22,953 bases of DNA from Bacteroidales bacterium UBA3810 (GCA_002368645.1 DFEE01000026.1:1-22953); one strand, 5' to 3'. Counted from the first letter of the stretch, positions 7,802-16,084 are shown. Notes: generated by a model not told the origin, from the letters alone. Made by a program: numbers and translations.

Positions 7802-8752
7802 ATGAAAAAACTTTTGGTTTTTGCAATGGCTGCTTTAACAATTGTAGCTTGCAACAAGAAAGAGGAGCAAACTAATCCTGAAGACTCCACTAAAAAAGTT
7901 ACTTTAAGTGAATCCGAAATCTCTCTTGAAGTCGGTGCTACTCACCAATTGACAGCTAATGTAGCTGTTACATGGTCTTCTTCAAATGATGCAGTCGCAA
8001 CTGTAAGTGATGCCGGTTTGGTGACAGCAATGAAAGAAGGCAATGCTATTATCGTAGCTAAAAATGAAACAAGTCAGGCTTCTTGTCTCGTAAAAGTGGC
8101 TAAGGCAGGAGGTAACCAAGGTGGCGGAACTACTCAAGATTACGAATGCTTGAAAGGTAGTAACTATTTCCCAATCATTATGGATGCAACGACTTATGAA
8201 AAAATATCTGATAAGGTTGTTGCAGACCTTCGTGTAGATGATGCTGAAAACTATTTGTATATTTGGGAGGGCACCATGGATGCCGGTCAAACCCAAGGTA
8301 AGAATTTCTTCAATTTAACCGAAGGTTGGGTCTCCCTTTCTGTTTTAAACGTTGGTTGGTCCGGTTGGGCAATAAATGTTCAGAATACGGAGAAATTGAG
8401 CAAATTGGCTGAAATTATGGCAGCTCCTGCAGAGTATTATATGCACATTGGTTTCAAATCCGCCACTAAACTATCTCATCGTCTATTCTTCGATGGTACA
8501 TCCGGTTCCGGTGCCTATGTAATAGGTGGTGATTTCGTTGATAATGGTACTCCTTCCAACAACCGTGCTATGGACGCTGATTATAATGCAGATGGTTCTT
8601 GGAACGAATTTGAATTCCCGATGACTGTGCTGACTCAACAAGGTTTAGTATATGGAACTGCCGAAAAAGCTGTTAATATCTTTGGTTCCTTGGATGGTGG
8701 CATTAGTGGTACTAACGTACAATATGACGCTGTATTTATTTATAAGAAGTAA
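7802..8752 (+). CDS. Putative surface glycan-binding lipoprotein (BIG2 + unknown C-terminal domain)
   Basis: A 316-residue lipoprotein with the lipobox VAC at cysteine 17. Residues ~31-98 form a bacterial Ig-like BIG2 domain (SEISLEVGATHQLTA, VTWSSSNDAVATVS, GLVTAMKEGNAIIVA). A Gly/Gln linker (~100-110) leads to a ~200-residue domain rich in Trp and Tyr (LYIWEGTMDAG, TEGWVSLSVLNVGWSGWAI, HRLFFDGTSGSG, GSWNEFEFPMTVL) that looks like a beta-sandwich binding module. No catalytic motif is visible. Its place right after SusD is where surface glycan-binding proteins (the SGBP-B or SusE/F position) usually lie, so it probably binds the glucan at the cell surface with the BIG2 domain as spacer. The first GH16 enzyme has a similar BIG2 domain, including a matching cysteine near its end. 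It has no C-terminal tail. Confidence 0.75.
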   Translation: MKKLLVFAMAALTIVACNKKEEQTNPEDSTKKVTLSESEISLEVGATHQLTANVAVTWSSSNDAVATVSDAGLVTAMKEGNAIIVAKNETSQASCLVKVAKAGGNQGGGTTQDYECLKGSNYFPIIMDATTYEKISDKVVADLRVDDAENYLYIWEGTMDAGQTQGKNFFNLTEGWVSLSVLNVGWSGWAINVQNTEKLSKLAEIMAAPAEYYMHIGFKSATKLSHRLFFDGTSGSGAYVIGGDFVDNGTPSNNRAMDADYNADGSWNEFEFPMTVLTQQGLVYGTAEKAVNIFGSLDGGISGTNVQYDAVFIYKK

Positions 8753-8766
8753 GTATAGCCTATAGC

Positions 8767-8792
8767 AAGTAGGGGTTTGATCGCCCCTACTT
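8767..8792 (+). other. Intercistronic hairpin without T tract
   Basis: AAGTAGGGG (8767-8775) pairs perfectly with CCCCTACTT (8784-8792), leaving an 8-nt loop. It sits in the 65-nt gap between the binding protein and the first GH16 gene. No run of T follows, so full termination is unlikely. It could protect the 3' end of the SusC-SusD-binding protein message or partly attenuate transcription into the enzyme genes. Confidence 0.65.
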
Positions 8793-8817
8793 CGCACAAG
8801 AATAAATTATTAAGATT

Positions 8818-9882
8818 ATGAAGAAACTAATACCTCTATTACTTTTTCCTCTTTTCCTTATAGCATGTAACGGTAAGCAAAATCCTCCGTCCGGTGGTAC
8901 AACATCCTTATCATTGGATAGCGTAGCGCTTCATCTGGAAGTTGGATCAACTTATACCTTGACCGCCACAGCTTCAGAGGTGGTTACATGGTCATCTTCC
9001 AATACCAATGTAGCCTCTGTCTTTGAGGGTGTCGTTTTAGCCAATGCCAAAGGTGAATGTATCATTACTGCAGCGACAGCAACCCAAACAGCTTATTGCA
9101 TTGTAACAGTCACTCAAACGGTTAATTATGGAGAGACGGAACATGGCGAGTATCAACTCATATGGTCAGATGAATTTGATGGCAATACGCTAAATGAGGA
9201 CAATTGGAGTTATCAGCAAGGTGGTGGTGGTTTTGGCAATAATGAGTTGCAATACTATACTAATCGTGCAGAAAATATCCGCGTACAAGGCGGCTGCTTA
9301 GAGATTGAAGCCCGTAAAGAAACTTATGATAACCGTGAGTACACCTCGGCTCGTATTTTGACAAAGGATAAGCAGCAATTCCGATATGGTCGCATTGAAG
9401 CACGCATATCATTGCCTGCTGGAAAAGGCACATGGCCGGCTTTTTGGATGTTAGGTAACGGATCATGGCCTAAAAATGGTGAGATAGATATTATGGAACA
9501 TGTCGGTTCACAGCCGACCATGATTTCTCATGCAGTTCATACGAATAATAAAAATGGTCTGCGTGGCAATAACTGGTCAAGTCGTTACTATCTTGATAAT
9601 GTGGAAGGTGAATTTCATGTGTATGCGATAGAATGGGCTCCTAATGTAGAGTATGGGCATGATCAGATACGTTTTTATGTGGACAATGTGCATACTGCTA
9701 CAGTATCCTCCCAATACGATTATGAGGACAAGGATTCCTGGCCTTTCTACAATAATCAATATATCATCTTAAATCTTGCTTTAGGCGGCACAATGGGTGG
9801 AACAATAGATGATGCTATTTTTGCTAATAAGATTGTAATGAAAGTGGATTATGTACGTGTTTATCAAAAAGAAATATATTGA
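8818..9882 (+). CDS. GH16 laminarinase lipoprotein with BIG2 domain
   Basis: A 354-residue protein. Lipobox LIAC, cysteine 17. A BIG2 domain spans ~30-98 (HLEVGSTYTLTA, VTWSSSNTNVASV). A GH16 domain spans ~110-352, starting YQLIWSDEFDG. Catalytic motif GEIDIMEHVG gives nucleophile Glu222, Asp224 and acid/base Glu227; GTWPAFWMLG and VKMKVDYVRVYQK-like ends are typical. This is the laminarinase-type subgroup (GH16_3), endo-acting on beta-1,3- or mixed-linkage beta-glucans with retention. The lipobox and locus suggest it is anchored at the cell surface, cutting polymer for SusCD. It begins 65 nt after the binding protein, and its last 32 nt overlap the next gene. All catalytic residues are present. 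It has no C-terminal tail. Confidence 0.94.
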   Translation: MKKLIPLLLFPLFLIACNGKQNPPSGGTTSLSLDSVALHLEVGSTYTLTATASEVVTWSSSNTNVASVFEGVVLANAKGECIITAATATQTAYCIVTVTQTVNYGETEHGEYQLIWSDEFDGNTLNEDNWSYQQGGGGFGNNELQYYTNRAENIRVQGGCLEIEARKETYDNREYTSARILTKDKQQFRYGRIEARISLPAGKGTWPAFWMLGNGSWPKNGEIDIMEHVGSQPTMISHAVHTNNKNGLRGNNWSSRYYLDNVEGEFHVYAIEWAPNVEYGHDQIRFYVDNVHTATVSSQYDYEDKDSWPFYNNQYIILNLALGGTMGGTIDDAIFANKIVMKVDYVRVYQKEIY

Positions 9883-11146
9883 GCAGTTAGTTTTAATATT
9901 GTTCTCGGTAAATCTTTTAGCTTGCGGTGTGGAACCAACGCCTTCGTCTGTGCGCATAAGCGTACAACAGATGTCTAAATCCCCTAAGCGAGGTGTGGCG
10001 TTTAATTTCTCCATTACAGAGGACTTACCTGTCCTAAGTCCATACATTTCTTGGGACTATAATTGGGGGAACACAACTTCGGATATTTCAGCTATATGGT
10101 TTGATACCAATGAGATAGATTATTGTCCTATGTGTTGGAACAATGACTATAATGCTGATAATATTCGTGCTTATGTGGCTGCGCATCCATCTACGAAATA
10201 TTTGTTAGCATATAATGAACCCAATCTTAAAGATCAAGCTCGTATGCCCCCCATAGAGGCTGCTTCGCAATGGCCTAAGGTAGTGGCTCTTGCTAAAGAG
10301 TTGAATCTCAAACTTGTTTCACCGGCTATGAACTATGGTACTTTAGAAGGGTATAGTGACCCAATCAAATGGTTAGACGAGTTTTTTGAACAACCCAATG
10401 TTAGTCTTGATGATGTATATGCAATCTCAATACATTGTTATATGGGGTCGGCCGGAGCTATGGCAGCGTTTGTGCAGAAGTTTGCAAAATACAATAAACC
10501 AATCTGGCTAACAGAATTTTGTGCATGGGAGAATGTCAGTTCCCCGGAGGCACAAATGGATTACATGTCCGCAGCTTTGAATTATTTGGAAACGTCTGAT
10601 CTCGTGGAACGTTATGCTTGGTTCATTCCGCGTTGGAATAAGCACAATACATATCCTTATATGGAGTTGTTAACTTCCGGAGTAGGAAGTTCTTTGACTG
10701 ATGCTGGGAAGGTATATTGTTATTTTACCAACATGTCTTCGTCAGAGTATTTGGAAGCTAATAGGTTCATCTATGCCGGCGAGTATTGTAAACTGAGTAA
10801 TACGAACACAACATTGCGTCCTTGCTCTGATATGGAGGCGATAACTAAAGCAGGAAAGGAGGGACTTATGGTCTCCGGCTTGCATACCGGTAATTCACTT
10901 ACTTACCATCTTGCAGTTCCTCAATCGACTAAAACCATTGCAGTCAGATATACATCCTATATTGCTTCGATTTTGGAGATTTATTTAGATGGAAAATTAG
11001 CTAATTATTTAGATATGCCTAGAACAGGCAGCTATATAAATTGGACGGAGGTGGTGACTACTGCCGATATGGAATCAGGGTATCATGAAATAGAATTAAA
11101 AATGAATTCGGGTTCTGCATATATCTCCGGATTTATATTGCAATAA
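9851..11146 (+). CDS. GH128 endo-beta-1,3-glucanase lipoprotein with C-terminal binding domain
   Basis: A 431-residue protein. The start at 9851 lies inside the preceding gene (32-nt overlap, different frame) and is needed to include the n-region (FIKKKYIEQ) and the lipobox LLAC, cysteine 25. Residues ~46-300 match the GH128 / Asl1-like TIM barrel: RGVAFNF at the start, LLAYNEPNL with Glu123 as expected acid/base, VSPAMNYG, ISIHCYMG, IWLTEFCAWE with Glu222 as expected nucleophile, and YAWFIPRW. GH128 enzymes cut beta-1,3-glucans. Residues ~300-431 look like a CBM6-type beta-sandwich (YHLAVPQS, GSYINWTEVVTT, GYHEIELKMNSG), probably a glucan-binding module. The overlap suggests translational coupling to the GH16. 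No C-terminal tail. It could be assigned to a neighbouring clan GH-A family, but the two motifs fit GH128 best. Confidence 0.85.
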   Translation: MYVFIKKKYIEQLVLILFSVNLLACGVEPTPSSVRISVQQMSKSPKRGVAFNFSITEDLPVLSPYISWDYNWGNTTSDISAIWFDTNEIDYCPMCWNNDYNADNIRAYVAAHPSTKYLLAYNEPNLKDQARMPPIEAASQWPKVVALAKELNLKLVSPAMNYGTLEGYSDPIKWLDEFFEQPNVSLDDVYAISIHCYMGSAGAMAAFVQKFAKYNKPIWLTEFCAWENVSSPEAQMDYMSAALNYLETSDLVERYAWFIPRWNKHNTYPYMELLTSGVGSSLTDAGKVYCYFTNMSSSEYLEANRFIYAGEYCKLSNTNTTLRPCSDMEAITKAGKEGLMVSGLHTGNSLTYHLAVPQSTKTIAVRYTSYIASILEIYLDGKLANYLDMPRTGSYINWTEVVTTADMESGYHEIELKMNSGSAYISGFILQ

Positions 11147-11165
11147 TTTATAATGTTATACCACC

Positions 11166-12176
11166 ATGAAAAAACTTTTACTTGTTTGCTCTTTAGCATT
11201 AGTAACTATTGCTGCTCAGGCAGTATGTACAGGTTCCGGCACTGATGTGGATGCCTATTACACTTCAGCGGATACGCAACATGCCATTGCGTCTATGAAC
11301 CAAGGATATACTTGGCAGTGCGAAACAACTTCTGCCGGTGTGGCCATTACATTCACCTTCCTGGATGCTATCGACGGCATGGCAGCACCGTATCTATTCA
11401 CCTTTGATAATGCAGGTGTTTTGATAGGTAATCCTATCCAAATGTCCGGTTGGGATGCTGCTACAAGGACCGCAACCCACACGCTGACAGGATATAACAA
11501 TGGCGATAAACTCCGTTTCTTAGTGCAAGTGGCTTGTGCCGATGGCAAAGTGCTCTTCTCCGGTAGGGTGAACTACGAAGTGGGTTCAGACTGCACCGAG
11601 GCTGCCAATTCAGTTGTCGCTTCATGTGTTGATACTTTGCACACTGTGGACGCATATTATTCTGCCAACAATGGTAAAGCCGCTACTGAGGCCGACCTCG
11701 TCAAGGGCTATGTCTATACCTGTTCTACCATGGGTAACGGCGATGTCGTGCTGCAAGCAAAAGTCTTGGACGCTTTTGCCGGAATAGCCGCCCCCATGCT
11801 CTTCCTCTTCAAGGATGTTGATGGCAATGAGCAGTTAGACGGCGATCCCATTCAGATGGACTGGGATGGCGCGCAAGCCGAATATACCTTAACCGGCAAG
11901 CAGGAAGGAGAAATTATTCGCTTCCTCGTGCAATTTGCTTATGCCGATGGCGGCGTTTTGTTCTGCGACCGTATCAGTTATGAGGTTGGCGCTAACTGTG
12001 CAGAGGGGGATGAACCGACTACCCCCGATGAACCTGTTAATCCGGACGACCCCGAAGACACGGCACTCGATGAGGTGAAGAATGCTCCTAATGCCGGTGT
12101 TAAGTCCCTCCATAACGGCCAACTGATTATTGAGAGAAACAATATACGATACACTGTTTTAGGTACCCAATTATGA
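11166..12176 (+). CDS. Secreted protein of two tandem Cys-bounded domains, with C-terminal tail
   Basis: A 336-residue protein with a type I signal peptide (1-19, AAQA). I do not recognise its family. It is an internal duplication: repeat A at ~21-143 and repeat B at ~154-278. Each starts with a cysteine and ends YEVGxxC, and they share DAYY, LDAxxGxAAPxLFxF, a NPIQM/DPIQM element, TLTG, RFLVQxAxADGxVLF and Rx(N/S)YEVG. The paired terminal cysteines suggest one disulfide per module. An acidic Pro-rich linker (~280-300, TTPDEPVNPDDPED) leads to LDEV and the shared tail (residues 311-336, LHNGQLIIERNNIRYTVLG). No catalytic motif is visible. Its place among beta-1,3-glucanases suggests a glucan-binding role, which is inference. 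The stop codon overlaps the next start (ATGA at 12173). Confidence 0.85.
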   Translation: MKKLLLVCSLALVTIAAQAVCTGSGTDVDAYYTSADTQHAIASMNQGYTWQCETTSAGVAITFTFLDAIDGMAAPYLFTFDNAGVLIGNPIQMSGWDAATRTATHTLTGYNNGDKLRFLVQVACADGKVLFSGRVNYEVGSDCTEAANSVVASCVDTLHTVDAYYSANNGKAATEADLVKGYVYTCSTMGNGDVVLQAKVLDAFAGIAAPMLFLFKDVDGNEQLDGDPIQMDWDGAQAEYTLTGKQEGEIIRFLVQFAYADGGVLFCDRISYEVGANCAEGDEPTTPDEPVNPDDPEDTALDEVKNAPNAGVKSLHNGQLIIERNNIRYTVLGTQL

Positions 12177-13714
12177 GAAAATTCTTTTTGACGGCCCTAA
12201 TAGGGGGATTCACTTTGGTTGCATCGGCACAAGTGTCGGTTGATGATTTTGAGCATGGCTCTAATTCATGGAATACCGTTTCTTGTGGCGCGGGGATAGT
12301 GGATAATCCTTATCAAACCGGACTTAATCTATCTTGTAAAGTGTTACAACTGACACGCGCTATGGGGTGCGAAAATTGGTCGGGAGCTATCTATACTTTA
12401 CCTTCGCAACAAACAGGCTATAATTATGTGCACGCTTTGATGTACCGCAACAACACCGGCATGCCTAACGTGAAGGTTACGGATAGCGGCTCTAACCTTG
12501 ATGTCGCGCCGATGACTACCATAGTGGCTAATGAGTGGCAGGATGTGGTGTTTGACATCTCCGGAAAGGCGGTGGATTTCGTAATGTTTATGGCTGACCG
12601 CAATGATATTTCCGAAGATGCTATCGTCTATATAGACGATGTGATATTGAGTAATGACGCTACTCCTCGTACTATCGCTAATAGTGCTTGCGGTGCCGGC
12701 AGTGAAGGGAATGACGATGAAACAACTTTGGGTGATTATACCCTTGTCTTCAATGAGGATTTCACTGACGGAGCTTTGGACCGCAATGTTTGGAATGTGG
12801 AAGTCAATGGTGATGGCGGCGGCAACAACGAGCAACAGTATTACTGCGAAAAAGGAGTCTCTATCGAACAATATGAGGGTAAGCAATGTCTGACGCTCAC
12901 CGCAACTAAGGAAGAATATATGGGGAAGCATTGTACTTCCGGACGTGTCAATACCAAAGGTAATCTTTATTATACCTATGGTCGTATTGATGCGCGCATC
13001 AAGATGCCTAAAACAGCCAATGGTCTTTGGCCTGCATTCTGGCAGATGGGAAATAATTTTGACCAGGTCGGGTGGCCGCGTTGCGGTGAAACCGATATCG
13101 TCGAAATGGGCAATAGCAATGGCTTTAACGGCAACCAGGAGCGGTATTTCAATGGCGCAATGCACGTTGGTAGTGCTTGGAACACCGTTTCGAGCGAAGC
13201 CAATGCACTCGTTTACCCCTACTCGCTGCAAGACACTTTCCATATCTTCACGCTCATTTGGACACCGACCAGTATAGATATGTATGTCGATTATGAAGCG
13301 ACGCATGCTGCTGCCTATTTCCATCAAGATTTAGAGCCCAATGATAATCCGGACTACAATAGGCAGGTCGTATTTGGCAAACCTAATTTCGTTATCTTCA
13401 ATTTGGCTGTTGGCGGACAGTTCCCCGGCATCTATGATGTCAACAAAATAACTGCGTTGAACAACGGCCCTGCCAAAATGTACATCGATTGGGTCAGAAT
13501 TTACCAACGTGGTGATGCCAATCAGAGTTTTGTATGTCCTTCGGCATCAGATGCAATTGAGCAGGTAAATCCTTCAGAGGACGGATCTGCGCTTGAGGAA
13601 ATAGAACAGTTGAACCATAATGCAAAAATCTTACGCCATGGCAAACTCTTTATTGAACATGACGGCGCGTACTATGACGTGCTTGGCAATCGTGTTACTG
13701 ACATCATGCGCTAA
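12173..13714 (+). CDS. Secreted GH16 beta-glucanase with N-terminal binding-type domain and C-terminal tail
   Basis: A 513-residue protein. Type I signal peptide 1-19 (LVASA). Residues ~21-165 form a beta-sandwich of CBM type (VSVDDFEHGSNSW, YVHALMYRNN, EWQDVVFDISG, IVYIDDVILS). GH16 spans ~188-450: FNEDFTDGALD, NNEQQYYC, TANGLWPAFWQMGNN, and GETDIVEMG with Glu306, Asp308 and Glu311; the usual Ile after the first Glu is Thr here, which is conservative. It ends MYIDWVRIYQR. It should hydrolyse beta-1,3-glucan and may stay associated with the substrate or surface. Residues 483-513 are the shared tail (ILRHGKLFIEHDGAYYDVLG), preceded by ALEEI. It shares a 4-nt overlap with the upstream gene. Its last 56 nt or more overlap the next gene. 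It resembles the next GH16 more than the first, suggesting tandem duplication. Confidence 0.93.
   Translation: MRKFFLTALIGGFTLVASAQVSVDDFEHGSNSWNTVSCGAGIVDNPYQTGLNLSCKVLQLTRAMGCENWSGAIYTLPSQQTGYNYVHALMYRNNTGMPNVKVTDSGSNLDVAPMTTIVANEWQDVVFDISGKAVDFVMFMADRNDISEDAIVYIDDVILSNDATPRTIANSACGAGSEGNDDETTLGDYTLVFNEDFTDGALDRNVWNVEVNGDGGGNNEQQYYCEKGVSIEQYEGKQCLTLTATKEEYMGKHCTSGRVNTKGNLYYTYGRIDARIKMPKTANGLWPAFWQMGNNFDQVGWPRCGETDIVEMGNSNGFNGNQERYFNGAMHVGSAWNTVSSEANALVYPYSLQDTFHIFTLIWTPTSIDMYVDYEATHAAAYFHQDLEPNDNPDYNRQVVFGKPNFVIFNLAVGGQFPGIYDVNKITALNNGPAKMYIDWVRIYQRGDANQSFVCPSASDAIEQVNPSEDGSALEEIEQLNHNAKILRHGKLFIEHDGAYYDVLGNRVTDIMR
13659..13714 (+). other. Dual-frame coding segment: sorting tail in one frame, lipoprotein signal in another
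   Basis: In one frame this stretch encodes the end of the shared C-terminal tail of the secreted GH16 (from within FIEHDGAYYDVLG to the stop at 13712-13714). In the other frame it encodes the complete lipoprotein signal of the next GH16, including the LTSC lipobox. Both readings keep their family motifs. If the second gene starts at 13620, the overlap is 95 nt and covers almost exactly the tail (which begins at 13619). Confidence 0.75.
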
Positions 13715-14639
13715 AAAAGACTATGTCCTCGTCTGGGAGGATAACTTTGATGCCGACACACTAAATACCTCATTTTGGAATGTAGAAGATAATGCGCGTG
13801 GAGGCGGCAATGCTGAATTACAGTACTACACTCCCGCGAATATCAGTTTTGAGAACTACCCCGGAACTGATGCCCATTGCCTTGTGTTGAATGCCCAACG
13901 TGAAGACTACTACTTTGATTATAATGGAGAAGAAGGTTATCGTCCCTGCACATCTGCCCGACTCAATACGCAGGATAAAGTGACTGTTGAGTATGGCAAA
14001 ATTGAGGCTCGGATTGCTTTCCCTTATACCGCCAATGGCTTGTGGCCTGCCTTTTGGATGTTAGGCAATAACTTAGCTACCAATCTCGGTGACGATGATG
14101 CTATCGATAATCTGCAAGCGCGTTTAGAAGCTGAAGGTCGTACCGTGTGGCCTAAGTGCGGCGAGATAGATATCGTTGAGATGGGACATTATAAAGGCAT
14201 TGAGAATGGTACGCAAGACCGGTTCTTCAATGGTGCTTGCCATTGGGGCGAGAGTTTCAATAACGGCGCATATCCCAATGTGGGCATGTTCAAGACCGCC
14301 GATTATCCCGTGCAGGGTGATTTCCACCTCTATACCCTGATATGGACCGAGGATAGTATTGCTATGTACTTGGACCAAGACCGTTATCCTGAAGCGGAAC
14401 CATATTTCACACTGAGCTTAAGAGGTAAAGAGGTGAATGAACCGGGGCATTATTTCAACCATCCATTCTATTTTGTACTTAACCTTTCCGTCGGCGGCTA
14501 TTTCCCGAACATGCCTAATCCCGACAAATATTCGGCACGCATTGATAAGGCGCTTTTGGAGCCTGTAACGGCACTGCCCGAGGATGGCTCGCCCGCGAAG
14601 ATGTATGTTGATTATATCCGTGTATATCAGAAACAATAA
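13659..14639 (+). CDS. GH16 beta-glucanase lipoprotein, start inside the preceding gene
   Basis: From the ATG at 13659 the protein has 326 residues and a compact lipoprotein signal, MTARTMTCLAIVLLTSC; the lipidated cysteine codon is at 13707, still inside the preceding gene. In-frame ATGs at 13620 and 13638 would give longer n-regions; 13674 would leave too short a signal. The GH16 domain starts about five residues after the cysteine (YVLVWEDNFDADTLN) and fills the protein: GNAELQYYT, TANGLWPAFWMLGNN, then a ~20-residue insertion relative to the first GH16, GEIDIVEMG (catalytic Glu, Asp, Glu), FYFVLNLSVGGYFP and VDYIRVYQKQ. It is a single-domain surface laminarinase-type enzyme with no C-terminal tail. 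The overlap implies translation coupled to the upstream GH16. Confidence 0.9.
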   Translation: MTARTMTCLAIVLLTSCAKKDYVLVWEDNFDADTLNTSFWNVEDNARGGGNAELQYYTPANISFENYPGTDAHCLVLNAQREDYYFDYNGEEGYRPCTSARLNTQDKVTVEYGKIEARIAFPYTANGLWPAFWMLGNNLATNLGDDDAIDNLQARLEAEGRTVWPKCGEIDIVEMGHYKGIENGTQDRFFNGACHWGESFNNGAYPNVGMFKTADYPVQGDFHLYTLIWTEDSIAMYLDQDRYPEAEPYFTLSLRGKEVNEPGHYFNHPFYFVLNLSVGGYFPNMPNPDKYSARIDKALLEPVTALPEDGSPAKMYVDYIRVYQKQ

Positions 14640-14641
14640 TT

Positions 14642-16084
14642 ATGAAACTTTCCTTTAGAGAGAAGCTTGGCTACTCGCTTGGCGACACCGCGTCCCATTT
14701 CGTCTGGGATCTTGTTAATTTCTGGCTTATCTTTTATTATACCGATGTGTTGGGTATAGGTCCGGCATGGGCTTCAACTATTGCCATTTTAGGTACTATC
14801 ATGGATGCTGTAATGGATCCTATAGTGGGGATATGGGCGGACCGTACAGATAGTCGTTGGGGTAAGTTCCGCCCCTTCCTGCTCTTTGGTTGTGTGCCGT
14901 TTGCGCTATTTGCGTTTTTGGCTTTCTATGGACCGGATTTGCAGGGTAACGCTTTGATAGGCTATATCTTACCGATGTTCATCGGCTTGAGAATTGTTTA
15001 TGCCATCGTTAATATCCCTTACTCCTCATTGGGTGCCGTGATGACGGATGATTCCATTGAGCGCGCTGGTTTGAACTCTTATCGCTTTGTAGCGGCTAAT
15101 ATAGGGCAACTTATCGTCTCAGGTCTGGCACTTTATATCGTGTATTATTTAGGCTCTCACGCCACGGGTATGGACTATGCCGTGATGGCGGATGACGGGC
15201 TGAGAAAAGGCTTTATGGAAGCAGACCCCACTAACGCGGAAATCATTCGCGCCTCCTATAAAGTCGGCTTCCGTTACTTGGTAGCTATCTTCGGGCTTAT
15301 TGGTATTGTGCTTTTCTTTGTGACCTTTGCGACTACCAAAGAGCGTGTGCAGCCGCCTAAGCGCCAAGACTCGCATCTTGGAAGGGACTTTAAGTATCTG
15401 CTGAAGAATAGACCTTGGGTGGTGCTCACAATTGTAGGTATTGTGTCTTTCATCATGTTCGCTATTCAGAATATTTCGGCGACTTATTATTTTAAGTATT
15501 TCTTGGGTGAAGAATCCAAGGTGCAAATATTCAATATCTTAGGCACCGCAGCACTGATTGTTGCCATTCCTTTGACGAAGCCTCTGGTATCTCGTTTTGG
15601 GGCTAAACAACTTTATATTGTATGCTCCTTGCTATCGGGTCTATTCTTCACACTGCTTTATTTCGCTGGGGATAATTTCCTGCTTATTAATATATTTAAC
15701 TGTCTCGGTAAAGTGGCTTATGCTCCTGCAATTTCGCTCCTATGGACGATGCTGGCGGATGCTGCAGACTATGGCGAGTGGAAGTTCCAACGCCGTACGA
15801 CAGGGCTCTGCCTGTCTGCCGCGGTCTTCGCTCAGAAAATAGGTTGGTCCATCGGTGCTGCTATTTTCGGTGCAATCATGACCTCTGTCGGTTATAATGC
15901 CGAACTGATGAGTTTCCAACAGATTTTAGACTCCGTTTCTATCATGAATAGTATTCACGTACTCTTTGGCATAGTCCCCGGATTGCTATATGCTTCCTGT
16001 GCAATCTTTTTAGCTTTTTATAATTTGGATAATGCCACTATGGCACAAATGAAACATGACCTCGATGAAACACGTAACGGGTAA
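14642..16084 (+). CDS. GPH-family sugar:cation symporter (MFS superfamily)
   Basis: A 480-residue integral inner-membrane protein with about 12 hydrophobic segments. It begins LSFREKLGYSLGDTASHFVWDLV, the usual start of the glycoside-pentoside-hexuronide:cation symporter family. The loop between TM2 and TM3 reads MDPIVGIWADRTDSRWGKFRPF, the family signature, followed by NIPYSSLGAVMTDD. The second half has WTMLADAADYGEWKFQRRTTGLCLSAAVFAQKIG-type text typical of the group. It would import glucose, laminaribiose or short beta-1,3-gluco-oligosaccharides from the periplasm with Na+ or H+. It starts two bases after the GH16 stop and its last 29 nt overlap the phosphorylase gene, so import and cytoplasmic cleavage appear coupled. 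The exact substrate is inferred. Confidence 0.92.
   Translation: MKLSFREKLGYSLGDTASHFVWDLVNFWLIFYYTDVLGIGPAWASTIAILGTIMDAVMDPIVGIWADRTDSRWGKFRPFLLFGCVPFALFAFLAFYGPDLQGNALIGYILPMFIGLRIVYAIVNIPYSSLGAVMTDDSIERAGLNSYRFVAANIGQLIVSGLALYIVYYLGSHATGMDYAVMADDGLRKGFMEADPTNAEIIRASYKVGFRYLVAIFGLIGIVLFFVTFATTKERVQPPKRQDSHLGRDFKYLLKNRPWVVLTIVGIVSFIMFAIQNISATYYFKYFLGEESKVQIFNILGTAALIVAIPLTKPLVSRFGAKQLYIVCSLLSGLFFTLLYFAGDNFLLINIFNCLGKVAYAPAISLLWTMLADAADYGEWKFQRRTTGLCLSAAVFAQKIGWSIGAAIFGAIMTSVGYNAELMSFQQILDSVSIMNSIHVLFGIVPGLLYASCAIFLAFYNLDNATMAQMKHDLDETRNG

Noticed and set aside
12398..13327. Long open frame (309 codons) on the minus strand opposite the secreted GH16
   Set aside because: The plus strand holds an intact GH16 with catalytic motif. 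The antisense product has no recognisable domain, signal or promoter, and matches a codon-bias shadow.
12173..14639. The second and third GH16 genes as one gene broken by a frameshift
   Set aside because: Each has a complete GH16 domain with its own catalytic motif and its own export signal, so they are two genes that overlap.
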